Below are positions 44,398 to 55,665 of a stretch of 64,000 nucleotides of DNA, piece by piece. This DNA comes from Acanthochlamys bracteata (lineage: Eukaryota > Streptophyta > Magnoliopsida > Pandanales > Velloziaceae): NCBI GenBank assembly GCA_019914995.1, contig CM034137.1:1612001-1676000 (forward strand), written 5' to 3'. The position numbers were made by a program, and so were the translations under genes. A model generated the notes under the pieces. That model ran no database searches, was not told the origin of the DNA, and saw only the letters and a program-made list of their open reading frames with translations. The stretch's first letter is position 1, and the number at the start of each line of letters is the position of its first letter.

Positions 44398-46330
44398 TCA
44401 TTGATTAACAACAGTTTCACTTACAGATAAAGTAGAGAGTTCAGACGTTTTCAGTACTCGCAATCTCTTTGCTGTAGCAACAAACATGCTGCAAAACCGG
44501 AAATGAGGCGTGTAAATAAAGATGTCAATTAGCTACCACGAACTAATTTCTTGTTGCAATATGAATATCAGCAGAGCATGTCACATCTAATTCAACTACT
44601 GAGTCTCCATCCCCATGAAATGTAAAGAAAATTGGCAGGCTAAGGATGCATACTTCCAAGGAACGTCTCCCACCAACATCCTATCGCCTTCATCATCTTC
44701 ATAGACTAGGGTGAATTCACCAGTTCCATTCAGCAGACCAGTTATTGGAGGAAGCTCTGCTATATGTTTCTGAGATCCCTCACTAATATGATCCTTTTGA
44801 GCTGGACAACAGAAAACAACAAATTTAAGAAAATTAATGATGATGTTTAACTCGTACAGATAAAACAGACAGTACATCTGTAAGGCCTAAAGATCATATG
44901 ACCAATGGGTTGAATGTAACTTTCTGCAAAACCTAAATTCAAAACTAGTAAGTTTTGGTTGATGGACTGAAACATAAACTAAACAAGAATTCTTGTGACA
45001 TTAAACTTACACACAATATAAGCTATGTCAACTATCGACAAATTTTAGCATAGAAATTGTTCATGTTTAGACAATATACCTGCAAGAAGCCCCCGAAAGA
45101 GCTGATCCACTGCATTGGACAGCTTTTCATAGCTATCATAGGCTTTTAGGTCCACTTTCCTTCCAATTGGTACACCATCCATATTGATCTTCACAAATAA
45201 ACCTTTAGTCACAATATCAGTCTTTGTGGTTGTTTTAGTGTCTCCTTTCTGTGACTCGGGAGATGGTTTGGAAGAACTAGCCAAATTTCTTCTGAATGAA
45301 CGGACTGGAGGCCATCCGACTATGGGAACACCAGGACTCCTGCTACATACAGACAACAAAAAACAAATCATAATTGTATGGAAACTGCTATAAACTTGTC
45401 TAGACGCATATTGACCAGGTTCTAGCTGAGTTAACTTCAAGCAACTAACTAACCTTGGCGGACAAAGAATAGCTGAACCCAAGGAATTCAGATAAATTAA
45501 CACAATCGAAGACGTAAGACCAAAAACAACAGCAAAACAAGCTTAGAATTACGAAATTCCGGTGACATGGCTTAAAGGCACCATAAGCAGCTTTCATGGC
45601 GCAAGTTGTCATCTTGCAAAAATATTCAAGCTTGCTCAAAGTGTCGGTTAAAAACGATATTTTTTCTAGGAAGACAAATTGTTTCACAACAGCATCTGAG
45701 TGTGTTCCCTTTCTCAAGTAAGAAATATAACAACCTTCAGTTCTACTGTCCTAAGCATTCGCATGATTACTACGCAGTCAGAAGTCGGTCTTTTGTGTAA
45801 AATTTACCTTGACTGAGATGAGTTGTTGCAGGCAGCTCCATTCCTAGAGACAGGTGAAGCCGATGATGGCGGAGGACGGCATGCCTTCCCGTTGCCCTTG
45901 TGCTGCAACTCATCTATGAAACCATTTGCCTTTAATGGAAAGATACCTTCATCCATAGTAAAATTTTGCATTAACACCAAAACATGAAACAAATGCCCTG
46001 TAACAGTTTAATCCTTTATATAACAAAGGAAACTTTTTGTGTACCTTGTCCTTTAGGCTCCACTGTGTCATGAAACCCTCTCTTGGCTCCAGAAGAAGGG
46101 GTAAACAAGGTGTTGTTTTTGGAGATTTTAGGAAAGAGACCAAGAGACAACACTGATGGTTCATCTTCTCCAGGGAGTCCAAGCTTTAATTCGAGCTTCT
46201 TCTCATCGCCAACTTCATACCCATTTGCTCCTCCCTTTCCATTGTCTCTGCTCACCCACTCTCTTCCATCTGGAATCAGATCAATCAATTGAGCACAACC
46301 ATCTCCTCTGGTCTTATTTTCTTCTTCCAT
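44398..46330 (-). CDS. IAA26: Aux/IAA transcriptional repressor, IAA26/IAA18-like
   Basis: A nuclear repressor that binds auxin response factors and is degraded through TIR1/AFB when auxin is present. Five exons: 46330-46045, 45997-45808, 45339-45080, 44801-44654 and 44488-44398, about 324 residues. All four family domains are present: the TOPLESS-binding LELKLGLPG (46-54), the degron VGWPPVRS (166-173), domain III ([17 protein letters not shown]) and domain IV ([22 protein letters not shown], then [13 protein letters not shown]). The opening [13 protein letters not shown] matches IAA26/IAA18. A second LxLxL motif, LSLGL, lies at 61-65. Start: the ATG at 46330; upstream in-frame codons are not ATG. 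Exon 2 has two possible acceptors, 45997 or 45946; the second gives a protein 17 residues shorter. The symbol marks the type, not a proven orthologue. Confidence 0.9.
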
Positions 46331-48700
46331 TTTTGCCAAGTCAGTGAAAGCAACAAAAATTTATGGGTAGACGCAACAAGTTATTCTCTGCAATTCAATC
46401 ACAGAGGTTGATGGTTTATCACAAACAGAAACACAAGTATCACAGATGCAAGAAACAAACAAATAAACAGACAAAGGGAAGATGTTAAGAAAAAGAAGAG
46501 GGAGAGGAGGAAAAGTTACAGGTTTTTTGAAAAGGGTATGAAAGGAAGAACAACAGCAAGGCAGGGTTTAACCAGTAACCCAAATATAACACCACGCTTT
46601 CCTTGTGAAAATCAAATGAAAGAGAAAAAACAAAAACAAAAACAAAAACGTTCTCTTTGAGAGATGAAACAGATGAAAGTTGTGATTTTCACCGACTCCA
46701 AAGACGTCTCATCACATAGTTCAAACTCCCAAGCTCTCAAGTAGTAGACCTAAGATATTTTAAGGACAAGGAAAGAACACAGAAGGTATTTCGAACCTGT
46801 TCTTGCTAAAAAATCACTCCTTTGTTTTCACTGGTTGGTATTGGTGATCAGAGAAGATGAAAGTAGACAGAGGTAGGCAAGTAGAGAGATTTCCAGAGTG
46901 GGGAAACACTATCAGAAGAGAAAATTTGAAGCGTGGCTCACGCAAATAGCCTGTTCAAGAGCTCGACAAACTACGCAAAGAAAGAAAACAAGGAAAGCGA
47001 AGCAAGGTTTATCTCGTGCTGCAACACAGCATGGGCGATCAATCGATGGAGATGTCTGTTGTCTCTTTGTTGTTTCCTCGTCGTCTTTCTCTACTCTACT
47101 ACTGTATGGCCTTTCTTTTATGGAACCCAAAAAAGTATACGATTAAAAAACTTTTTCAAAAGCAAAAGCAATAATCTTTCTCTTAAACAACAACTGTACT
47201 TTATTTGTTGGTCTGTAACAATTTGTTTGCCTTACAAAGGAATAGCAACAGTTAATTTTGACGTTGATCTTTTTCAAGAATTAGGAGTGTTGTCTTCATC
47301 ATCAAATGCCAGTGAGTGAAAAAAAGAATTGGAAAGAAAACTGAAAAATATCATTACGGCATTGACTTGTAAAGATAAGAAAACCTTTTCTTTCCGAAAA
47401 CAATATTAAGAGCTAAAACAAGAAGAAGATGTCAAAGAAAAGTGGACGAGTGTGAGAACGGAATAATAATGGAGAAGATTTGCGTGATCCTGCAGTGCAG
47501 AAACAGCACGCATATTCTATGTAAAAAATCCTTCTTGTCTCAACCAATGCCTACTACTTACTGCTGCTTCTTGGGAACATAAACATCAAACAAAAAACTA
47601 AAAAAATACAAAAAAACAAAAAAAATCACCTTTATTACTCAATAATAGATATTTCAATTCAATAAAGTTTCTTCCTTTCTTGCTTTTACTCCATGGTTCT
47701 TTTCTCTTCACTTGGCTCAAGAAAATTTTTTTAACAACAGAAGACTCGTCTAGTAGCATTTAGTTTTACGTGAGGTCAACTCAGCTCAGACCGAGTTGAA
47801 AAGGCTCAGTTAAGCGAGTTGGCTCTGTTGGCTTGGCGGGCGCAGGCGTGCGAAATATTGGTGCTTAGTGGGCCAAGAAGGCCCATATGTGGGTCCAATT
47901 GCCTATTCATGGACGCGCGTGGGTGGCTTGCGGTATAGATCCATTTCATATTGTTTGTTGTTGGGCCCATTGTATTTCTTTTTCCTTTTTTCATGTCTCC
48001 ATCAGCTCTAGTTCTTCTGATAGAATTTTTTTTTAATTAAGTAATTTTATATCAAAAATTATCAAGCATGAAAAGTTTGTTTTTGATAATGTGATAATTC
48101 TGAAGATAATCAGAAGGAATCTAACATGATTCCTGTTGTCCTTGTTGTTGTATTAAGCAAAAAATATATATTTTACATGGTTTTGTTGTCTTCAAGTTTC
48201 CAAGCATAAAAAATGAAAATTTGCAATAAGAATATTATATATAATGGAGAAACAGTAATCTAATATTTTTGGTTGATGACTTTCTGTAATGAGTTTGCCA
48301 AAAAAGAATTTCTCAAAAGATGAAGAATTTGGAAATGCATTCTCAAGTGCTGCTAAGATAGGTATAGAAAGAAAGAAAAACATCTATTAAGAATGAAACC
48401 TTGAATTCATGAAATAATGAAGCATTCATTCATCAAAAAGCAAAAGAAGCAAGTTGGTTTGAGTGACAAAAGCAGGATCTTAATTATGTAGATTTTTTGG
48501 AGACCTGCAATTGTTCAACTTTTCAAAGCCAAACTCCCGTTTCAGAAGCAGTTGACATAGTTCTAATAATGAATTCATCATGCATCCATGTTATATATTG
48601 TCACATAATTTGGATACGTATATAAATGGTAATGATCGCCGGCAAAATATAGTTTACTAACTATTATTATTCATCTTATATTTTTTCTCATTTTGCTTGT
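46331..48700. other. Promoter side of the Aux/IAA gene and spacer
   Basis: The first 500 bases upstream look like leader and promoter. Frames at 46898-47319 are not convincing as genes. A TGTCTC word lies at 47060-47065. The remainder is AT-rich spacer with no gene. Confidence 0.45.
47060..47065 (+). promoter_or_regulatory. TGTCTC word upstream of the Aux/IAA gene
   Basis: TGTCTC is the classical auxin-response element bound by ARF proteins, and Aux/IAA genes are usually auxin-induced. It lies about 730 bases upstream of the start codon. A six-base word can occur by chance. Confidence 0.25.
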
Positions 48701-48712
48701 TTTTATATATAT

Positions 48713-49160
48713 ATATATATATATGGAATAGGATAGAGATATATGATATCCTTAAAGACATATGGTGCACATGCCGGCCAAAAATGGCCGGCAAGATATT
48801 CAAATCCAATCTCCACCGTTGGATATGAATAACCATGAGTTGAGAACATGTTGATAAAATTTTATCTCAATCGAAATATGAACGGACTTTCATCGAAACT
48901 CTTGATCAAAATGACATAAAATATTAAATTTGACAAAAAATATATATTTTGTTTTTGTATTACTTTGATCAAGAGTTTCGATAGAGGTTGGTTCGTATTC
49001 CGATTGAGCTAAAATTTTAACAAAATATTCTCAACTCATGATTTTTCATATCCAATGGTGGAGATTAAATTTGAATGTCTCGTTGGCTATTTTTGACCGG
49101 CATGTGCATTATGTACTTTCAAAAATATTATGTGTCTCTATTATATATATATATGATTCT
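48713..49160. mobile_element. 450-bp foldback MITE
   Basis: Two arms of about 200 bp (roughly 48713-48912 and 48957-49160) are imperfect reverse complements around a short AT-rich centre. Matching words include CACATGCCGG, TCTCCACC-TTGGATATGAA, CATGAGTTGAGAA and ATCGAAACTCTTGATCAAA. The outer ends lie in TA-repeats, so the target duplication cannot be fixed. No coding capacity. The transcript would fold into a long hairpin. Confidence 0.8.
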
Positions 49161-52100
49161 TCAAACAAAAAAGAAAGGAAGATATTATATATGTAGAGTT
49201 GCAAACCTAATCAACTAGAGAAGATGCTCTCACTATTTGTGAAACAAAGTACACTAAAAACATGATCAACTCCAACAGTAACATAAAACTTTTTTTTCTT
49301 GATAAAAATCATTACCTCCAAATGATTCCACCGAAAGATATCTCATCCAATGGACCACCAAAAAATTTTCATCACAACACAACAAACAAATTAAGGAGCA
49401 CTCAAGCTAGCCAGCAATTAGAATCCATCAACATGTATATGTGTGAAATGAATATGCATGATAAGGCATGCACTTTTTGGTTGAAACCTTTCAAAATTAA
49501 GTCTTAGTGTGTGTTCTTTTGCATTCGAAAATCAATTTTTTGGGCCAAAAAATCGCTTTCGGATGACTTCCTATTTCATTTACCCCAAAAAATAACTCAT
49601 TTTTAGAAAGTCATTTTTTGTGAAAAAGAACACACCCTTAACCTTGCGTAATTTTATTTAAGACAGAAAAAATGAAGGTGATCATATTGCATGTTCAATG
49701 TATACACATGTTTTGTTTTAATTGTTTTTTTTGCAATGTGGGGGATGGTGGTGGTGGTGGAGGTCCCCTTCAAATTCCTTCTTCATTAGCTAGAAACAAC
49801 CTAGCCCTGGATGGATGCATGAGATTGTTAGCAGCCTCAAAAACTTGAACTCTTTTGAGTCTTTAAGAGATCATTTGAAAGTGCTTTTAAATAAAATTTT
49901 ATTAAATAAAAATTATTTTTATTTTATCTAAATAACTAATAATAATAAATATTTAAAAGATTTTACGAGATAATTTTTTTTTTTATATTTCTAAAATTTT
50001 AGATAAATTTTATAAAATATTATATTAAAAAATAAAATAAAATAAAATAAAAAGTATTCCATAAGCCACGCCAAAACGACTTAATTATAAGTTCTAAATC
50101 AAAATTTAAATAGTTCGAATACAACAATTATTCATAATTAACTTCACCAAAAACTAAGAAAAAGAAAGAGCCGAGATGATAATTAAATGAAGTACATGTA
50201 AAGCATGAATAATAATCGAAAGCCAATTGAAGTTCATCAAGTCGCTCAACTGGCAATTAAATAGATTATATATGCAAGCATTGGAAAAATCTGTGCAGTA
50301 TTAATTCTTCATTAGCATGATATAATAGATACAAAGATCACCAATGATCAAAGCTTGCTTCTATGTTTTGAGTTAATTAGTACAGATGATGATTCTCTCA
50401 CGATCGATCTAGTCACTTTGAAGAAGAGATCATTAAAGTTTTATTATTCGTACAATATTGAGCAATTAAGAAAGCAGATTTATCGTGACGTCGATTATTA
50501 TCCATGTGATAATAGAACCAATTTTAATTAATATTATACTCATGAATGAGTTTATTATGGAATTTTTTACTTAGTTCCTTTCTAAAATTTTTCGATGAAG
50601 TTACTCAGCAATAGTTTTCTCCATTTCATTCGAGATATGCGTTGGGGGATTTGTTTTTGTCATTTTAGAGCGTTTTATTTAGTAGGTGAACTCGAATTTT
50701 GGAAGTTTTAAAATAAGTTTAAAAATTAAATTAAAATTTTAAAAATATTTAATAAAAATAAGTTTTTATATTAATAGTAAGTTCTATAATTCAGTTAAAA
50801 TTGTTTGATAAAAATAATTTATCTAAATTTTCTGTTTTATATAAAAAATAAATTTTAAAAAAGTAAAATTTAGTATCTTAGTAAACACGTCCTTAAATGA
50901 AAATACCTTCGCCTTCTTCAAGTAATTTTGAATTTTTTAATATATTTTTTATAAATATTTAAAAAATTTTAAAATTTAAAAAATATAAAAAAATTTTATA
51001 TAAAAAAATTATTATATAGTTTTATTAATTTTAATTAAAAAAATAATTTTTTTTAAAAATAAAAATATTTTATATTTTAGAAAAATTTTATTCCAAAGAT
51101 ACTTATGCAGCGTTTCGTAGTGCATACCAAAAGCAACTTTTCAACTTTTTTTTATTTTATATTTTTCAATACATATTTTATAAATATTTAGAAATTTTAT
51201 TTTAAAATTTATACAGTGTAGAAAAATTTTACGTAATGAGATTTTTTTATTGTATATTTTTATTATTTTTTTAAAAATAAAAAAAATAGAGCTTATTTTT
51301 CAAAAAAAATAAAAATATTCTTTATTTTAAAAAGTTTTATTTCATAAGTAATTCCAAACGCATTCCCTCAATATTATCATATGTTTTGTTCTTTGCAGTG
51401 ATTATCTCTTCATAACTTGAAGATTATCGCTCCCTCAATAGTAGCAGATGTGTTGTTCTCTGCAGTGATTATCCCTTCATAACTTGAACATTGTAGTTAC
51501 GAACTGTTGATGTTTTTTTTTTGCCTTAAGAGCATGTCTACTTATGCTTGGAATTCAATTTTTTTCCAACAAAAAGTAAATTCTGAAGAGTTTCTTTTAT
51601 TTATTTTTTACTAAAAGTTTCAGTTTTCATAACTCACTTTTAAAATCCAATTCCAAACGACCACATATTAAAGCTAAAAATTTCTACTTTCAAACTCACT
51701 TCTAATAAAAAATAAATATAAAAATAGATTTACTTTCAACTTTTTAAAATAATTTATTTTTAGTAACTCACTTTTGAATTCATTTTAAAGCAAATTAAAC
51801 AAGTCCTAAAGGGAAGACAAAATTCATGGATAGTGGAGGTAATCATCTTTGTTTATTTTTTTCTTTCATATGGAATCATTTGTTTAATGCAATTTATCAC
51901 CTTGTCTTTGCATCAATGTTATCTTATCCAAAATAATATATGCCATCTTTTTTTATATACTTTCATACCCAAAATCTTTTGTCATCCCTGTAGCAACATT
52001 ATCAACTGACTGGGACTAAAAAAGCTTTGTTTGAAATGGAACAACACATTGATAGAAGAAAATGTTTACTACAGAAGTTTACACGATTATCTCCAACTTT

Positions 52101-52299
52101 CATCTCTTAAAGCTTTAGCAACATGTAAGTGTAAGATTTCAAGTTTGCAACTTGCTTACAAGTAATGTTACATAAAATATGAATGTAACTTGCAACAGGT
52201 AAGTATAAGAACGTATGTGCCGTAATTCTAAATAATCAAATTTCTTCATAAGAATGTGTACATGATAAGAGATCCATAATTGATATATCTGACATAAGT
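49161..52299. other. AT-rich intergenic region with small repeats
   Basis: No gene is supported. A small inverted-repeat block at about 49508-49636 starts GTGTGTTCTTTT and ends AAAGAACACACCC. AT-rich family copies lie at about 49863-50090, 50925-51110 and 51110-51370. The last part is probably the 3' untranslated region of the oxygenase gene. Confidence 0.5.
51364..51497 (+). repeat. 67-bp tandem repeat, two copies
   Basis: Two adjacent units begin TCCCTCAATA at 51364 and 51431 and share TGCAGTGATTATC-CTTCATAACTTGAA. They differ at several bases. No coding role is visible. Confidence 0.8.
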
Positions 52300-55200
52300 T
52301 TATTTAGCAAGTGATGCAAGAACACGTCGCGGAGGATCAAAGGAGCGACGTGAATGCAGAACAGCCCAGTTGTCTAGAACAAGAATGTCCCCGTGCTGCC
52401 AAGGTATTGCAACACTGTTCTCTTCTAGGATCTTCAAGCACTCTTCTATGATATCAGGAGGTAAGGGAGTCCCGTCCCCGAAAGTAACGGCCTTGAGAGG
52501 ATCATTACGAGCATCCTTCCATCCGGTGTAAGCAGCTACCATGCTATTGAACCATATCGTACGCCCCCTAGATTTGTCGAAATTGATGGCAGGTATTGGT
52601 CCCATTATTGTTTTGACACCATCCTCCATCCATTCCAGCTTCATTCCGAGCTTCGCAGCCCTGTCACATTCAGAATTGGAAAGGGGTTTTTTCATTAAAA
52701 TCAAAAGTTCCTGAAATGACATCAAGTAAATTTAGATGAAAGAAAATGCAAGCAATAGGATTTACAAGAAAGAAGTTGAATGTCTAATTATGGAATGCCC
52801 TTCAATATGCAGAAGCTGTTCGAATATCTGATAGATGGCACATGAAACAGAAATGGACACTCGCGTACAAGGCAATGGCACTTTCAGCACTCTATCTTTT
52901 CCCAAGACAACAAAATGTTTCAGGTGACATTCTTAGTTAACAACAAAATTTTTTTTTAACGTATTGCTCTGAGCTTCCTGCTTAACTGGAACTTCATGAG
53001 TCATGTGACTAATCAGTGGAACAGTAAATTCTGATGTTAACACTAACATTCTTCTGTCATGAAATCAGAATTAACAAAATGGAAATATCAATGTCACAGA
53101 AGAAATACCTTTCTTTAGCTACATCTTTGTCATTGGTTAAGAAAGTTGATTGCCACCCACGACCAATTGGAGAACTAGGATCATCTCCCTCCCCTAAAAT
53201 CCGTGTGTATATCAACCCATGCTTCTCCAACTTCTCTACAAATTCTGGAAATTTCTCCTTCATCCTTTCATAAACATAGTGGCTAAGAACTATAGGAGTT
53301 TCACCACCGGCTTTAGGCACCACTTCACAGAAGAAAAATACTTTGGCAGGAAACTCAGGAACCTACAACAAGCACACCATGGTTGACACAGAGAAATAAT
53401 AATGATGAACATATAAGCTGCACATCCATTCTAGTTACAAGCTGATAAAGTTATCTGAACTTGGGATTCAGAGCCACACATACTACTTTATACACTTAAT
53501 GAAGGCAAGGTACTTGAAAGCATGCTTGCTGAGCTTAAGGCATCGACTAAATGAGACCGTCTTATTTCCTATACATACAAATAGTAGCGTACTGTATAAC
53601 CACACAAACAAAGAGTGGCAGGCAAATGCCAAAATTATAAACCAAATGCCAAATAATTTTCAACAATATTAGCAGGATTTGCTTCTTGTAAAGATTTTAC
53701 CTATCTAAACCTTTTCAACTGCATAGTTTGTGGAATGTTCATAACCACAAGCAAATCAAATGAAGGAGGCAAAGTCTTGCACTTTGTACTGCCCTGAAAT
53801 TAGAAAAGGATGACCTCTGTAACCAGGGAATAAAAGTTCCACAGAATCGGTAGGATCAAACAATCCTTATAAAAGGAAAGTTTTTGTCCAATTTTATCTC
53901 CATACTATCAAAATGGGAAATTACATCTTGTTGCACTTTGACACTTTACATTAAGTTACCATCTGCCTAACATTCTCCCAAAACCTTACAAACTTGATTG
54001 AAAATTTTCTGAGCAATGGAACCACTAAACTTATAGTCATCTTTCCCACATTCAGTTAGTAGTAACAAAATCATTGTAGAGCATTTCTAGGAAACAACAT
54101 GTAAAAGGATGCAAGTAGATCGTCACGTTCTTCAGAATATAGAATATGCCAATACACTTTGAGGAACAAAATAAAAACATCCGAGAGCATAAGATGAATG
54201 CAAATTAAGCAATGGTGCCACACAAATGATGGTAGATAGCGATAACTCACTGGCATTTTGCTGCAAAAATTGTAGCTAACCGGTGATGAAACACATCGTT
54301 GTCGGTATAGATAACTCCTACAGCTAAACATTTTTTCCGCTAGTTTCAATTTAGACACTAGTTGGAAATTGGAGCAGCAAAGCATCTCAGTTAGTGAATA
54401 GGTAAAAAAAATTACTAATTTCTACATGTGTCATAACATAAACACTTCTTTTATCTTTGTTAAGGCATATTAACTCTACTTAGTGCATACACAAGGGAAA
54501 AGAAATAGACTGTACATACCATTCACCAACTGCATAATTGAAGTCATCCAATTCTTCAATGTTTAAATTTGAACTCTGTTACCAATTGATTTGCTAATAA
54601 AACTCGTGTGGAAATCTAATGTACTCCAATCGAAATTCCTCTACAGCTAAACATTCTTTTCTCTAGTTTCAATTTAGACACCAGTTGGAAATTGAAGCAG
54701 CAAAGCATGTCAATTAGTGAATAGGTAAAAAAATTACTAATTTCTACATGTGTCATAACACAAACACTTCTTTTATCAGTTGTTAAGACATGTTAACTCT
54801 ACTTAGTGCATACACAAGCCAAAAGAAATAGACTGTACATTACCATTCACCAACTGCATAATTTAAGTCATAAACATGTACAAAATCTCTTCAAGAAAAA
54901 AAAGACGATAAAAGAAAAATCAAATCAATAAAAAAGCCAAAAATCAACCTGGGCCATTTCATGGTGGAAAGGAATCTTCTGATCAGGAGGTGACTCATTA
55001 GCAGTGTAAACTCGTCCAACAACATTAGTCCTCGGCGCTGCGCCACCGATATAAGGAAACTCATCATACCCAAACCCTTCAACAACATCATTGAAATCCT
55101 TCGCTGATTTCACTGGAAAACCACGCAACAACAACGCTCCACTTCGATGCAACAACTCTTCCAAGTAGTTCTTGTTTTCTTCAATCGATGAAATGAAATT

Positions 55201-55308
55201 GTTCAAATCCAGCTCTGCTGCCGCTGGACCGATAGCAGCAGGGAATAGAATTCCTCCAACAGTTTTCTGTTCTGCTATTTTGATCTCTGTGAATGGGTTT
55301 TTCGCCAT
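52300..55308 (-). CDS. TauD/clavaminate synthase-like Fe(II)/2-oxoglutarate oxygenase
   Basis: Three exons, 55308-54949, 53362-53109 and 52660-52300, give 324 residues, close to the Arabidopsis clavaminate-synthase-like protein AT3G21360. The iron site is visible: HHE in PFHHEMAQ (His115, Glu117) and the distal histidine in NWAVLHSRR (His307), followed by the 2-oxoglutarate-binding arginine region DPPRRVL (Arg316/317). The double-stranded beta-helix core is complete, and YTANESPPDQKIPFHHE and GETPIVLSH match the TauD family. No signal peptide is seen. The natural substrate of the plant family is not known to me. The start ATG at 55308 opens the only long frame. It shares a 357-bp upstream region with the divergent RIT1-like gene. 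Intron 1 is 1.6 kb and contains an internal duplication. Confidence 0.9.
54312..54872. repeat. Direct duplication inside intron 1 of the oxygenase gene
   Basis: Blocks at about 54312-54550 and 54640-54872 are direct repeats with roughly nine in ten bases alike by eye. Shared words include CTACAGCTAAACATT, TTTCAATTTAGACAC, TTACTAATTTCTACATGTG and ACTTAGTGCATACACAAG. About 90 bases lie between them. Confidence 0.85.
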
Positions 55309-55665
55309 TGTAAGCTAGCTTGTCAAACCAAACACTTCAATCTTGCAAACACTTCAGAAAAACTGAGCAGTGAAAGAAGAAGACGAAGAAAGAATCCAGA
55401 CGTGATTACATCTGCATTCAAGTTTTGGAATTTTGCGTGAAATCACCAGTCGCGACAACAATCACGAAATACTCGAATATTCTTAGATTTGTTTCCATAT
55501 ACTGCATTTATGGGCCTTAGCCCGGCCCAATTGGAGTTTTCATTTACCATCCTAAACTAAATTGGACATACAAACTGTACAAATTAAACGCTGTTTCCAT
55601 AAAAAAATACAGCAAATGACAAATAGGAACAACTACCTTGTCGGAGACTTGTTGCAGTGGCGGCG
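55309..55665. promoter_or_regulatory. Divergent promoter region
   Basis: Only 357 bases separate the start codons of the minus-strand oxygenase and the plus-strand RIT1-like gene, so both leaders and both core promoters must lie here. I see no strong TATA box. Confidence 0.5.

Noticed and set aside
46898-47319. Overlapping open frames upstream of the Aux/IAA gene
   Set aside because: They lie in the promoter side of a divergent spacer, have no family motif and differ in frame over the same bases.
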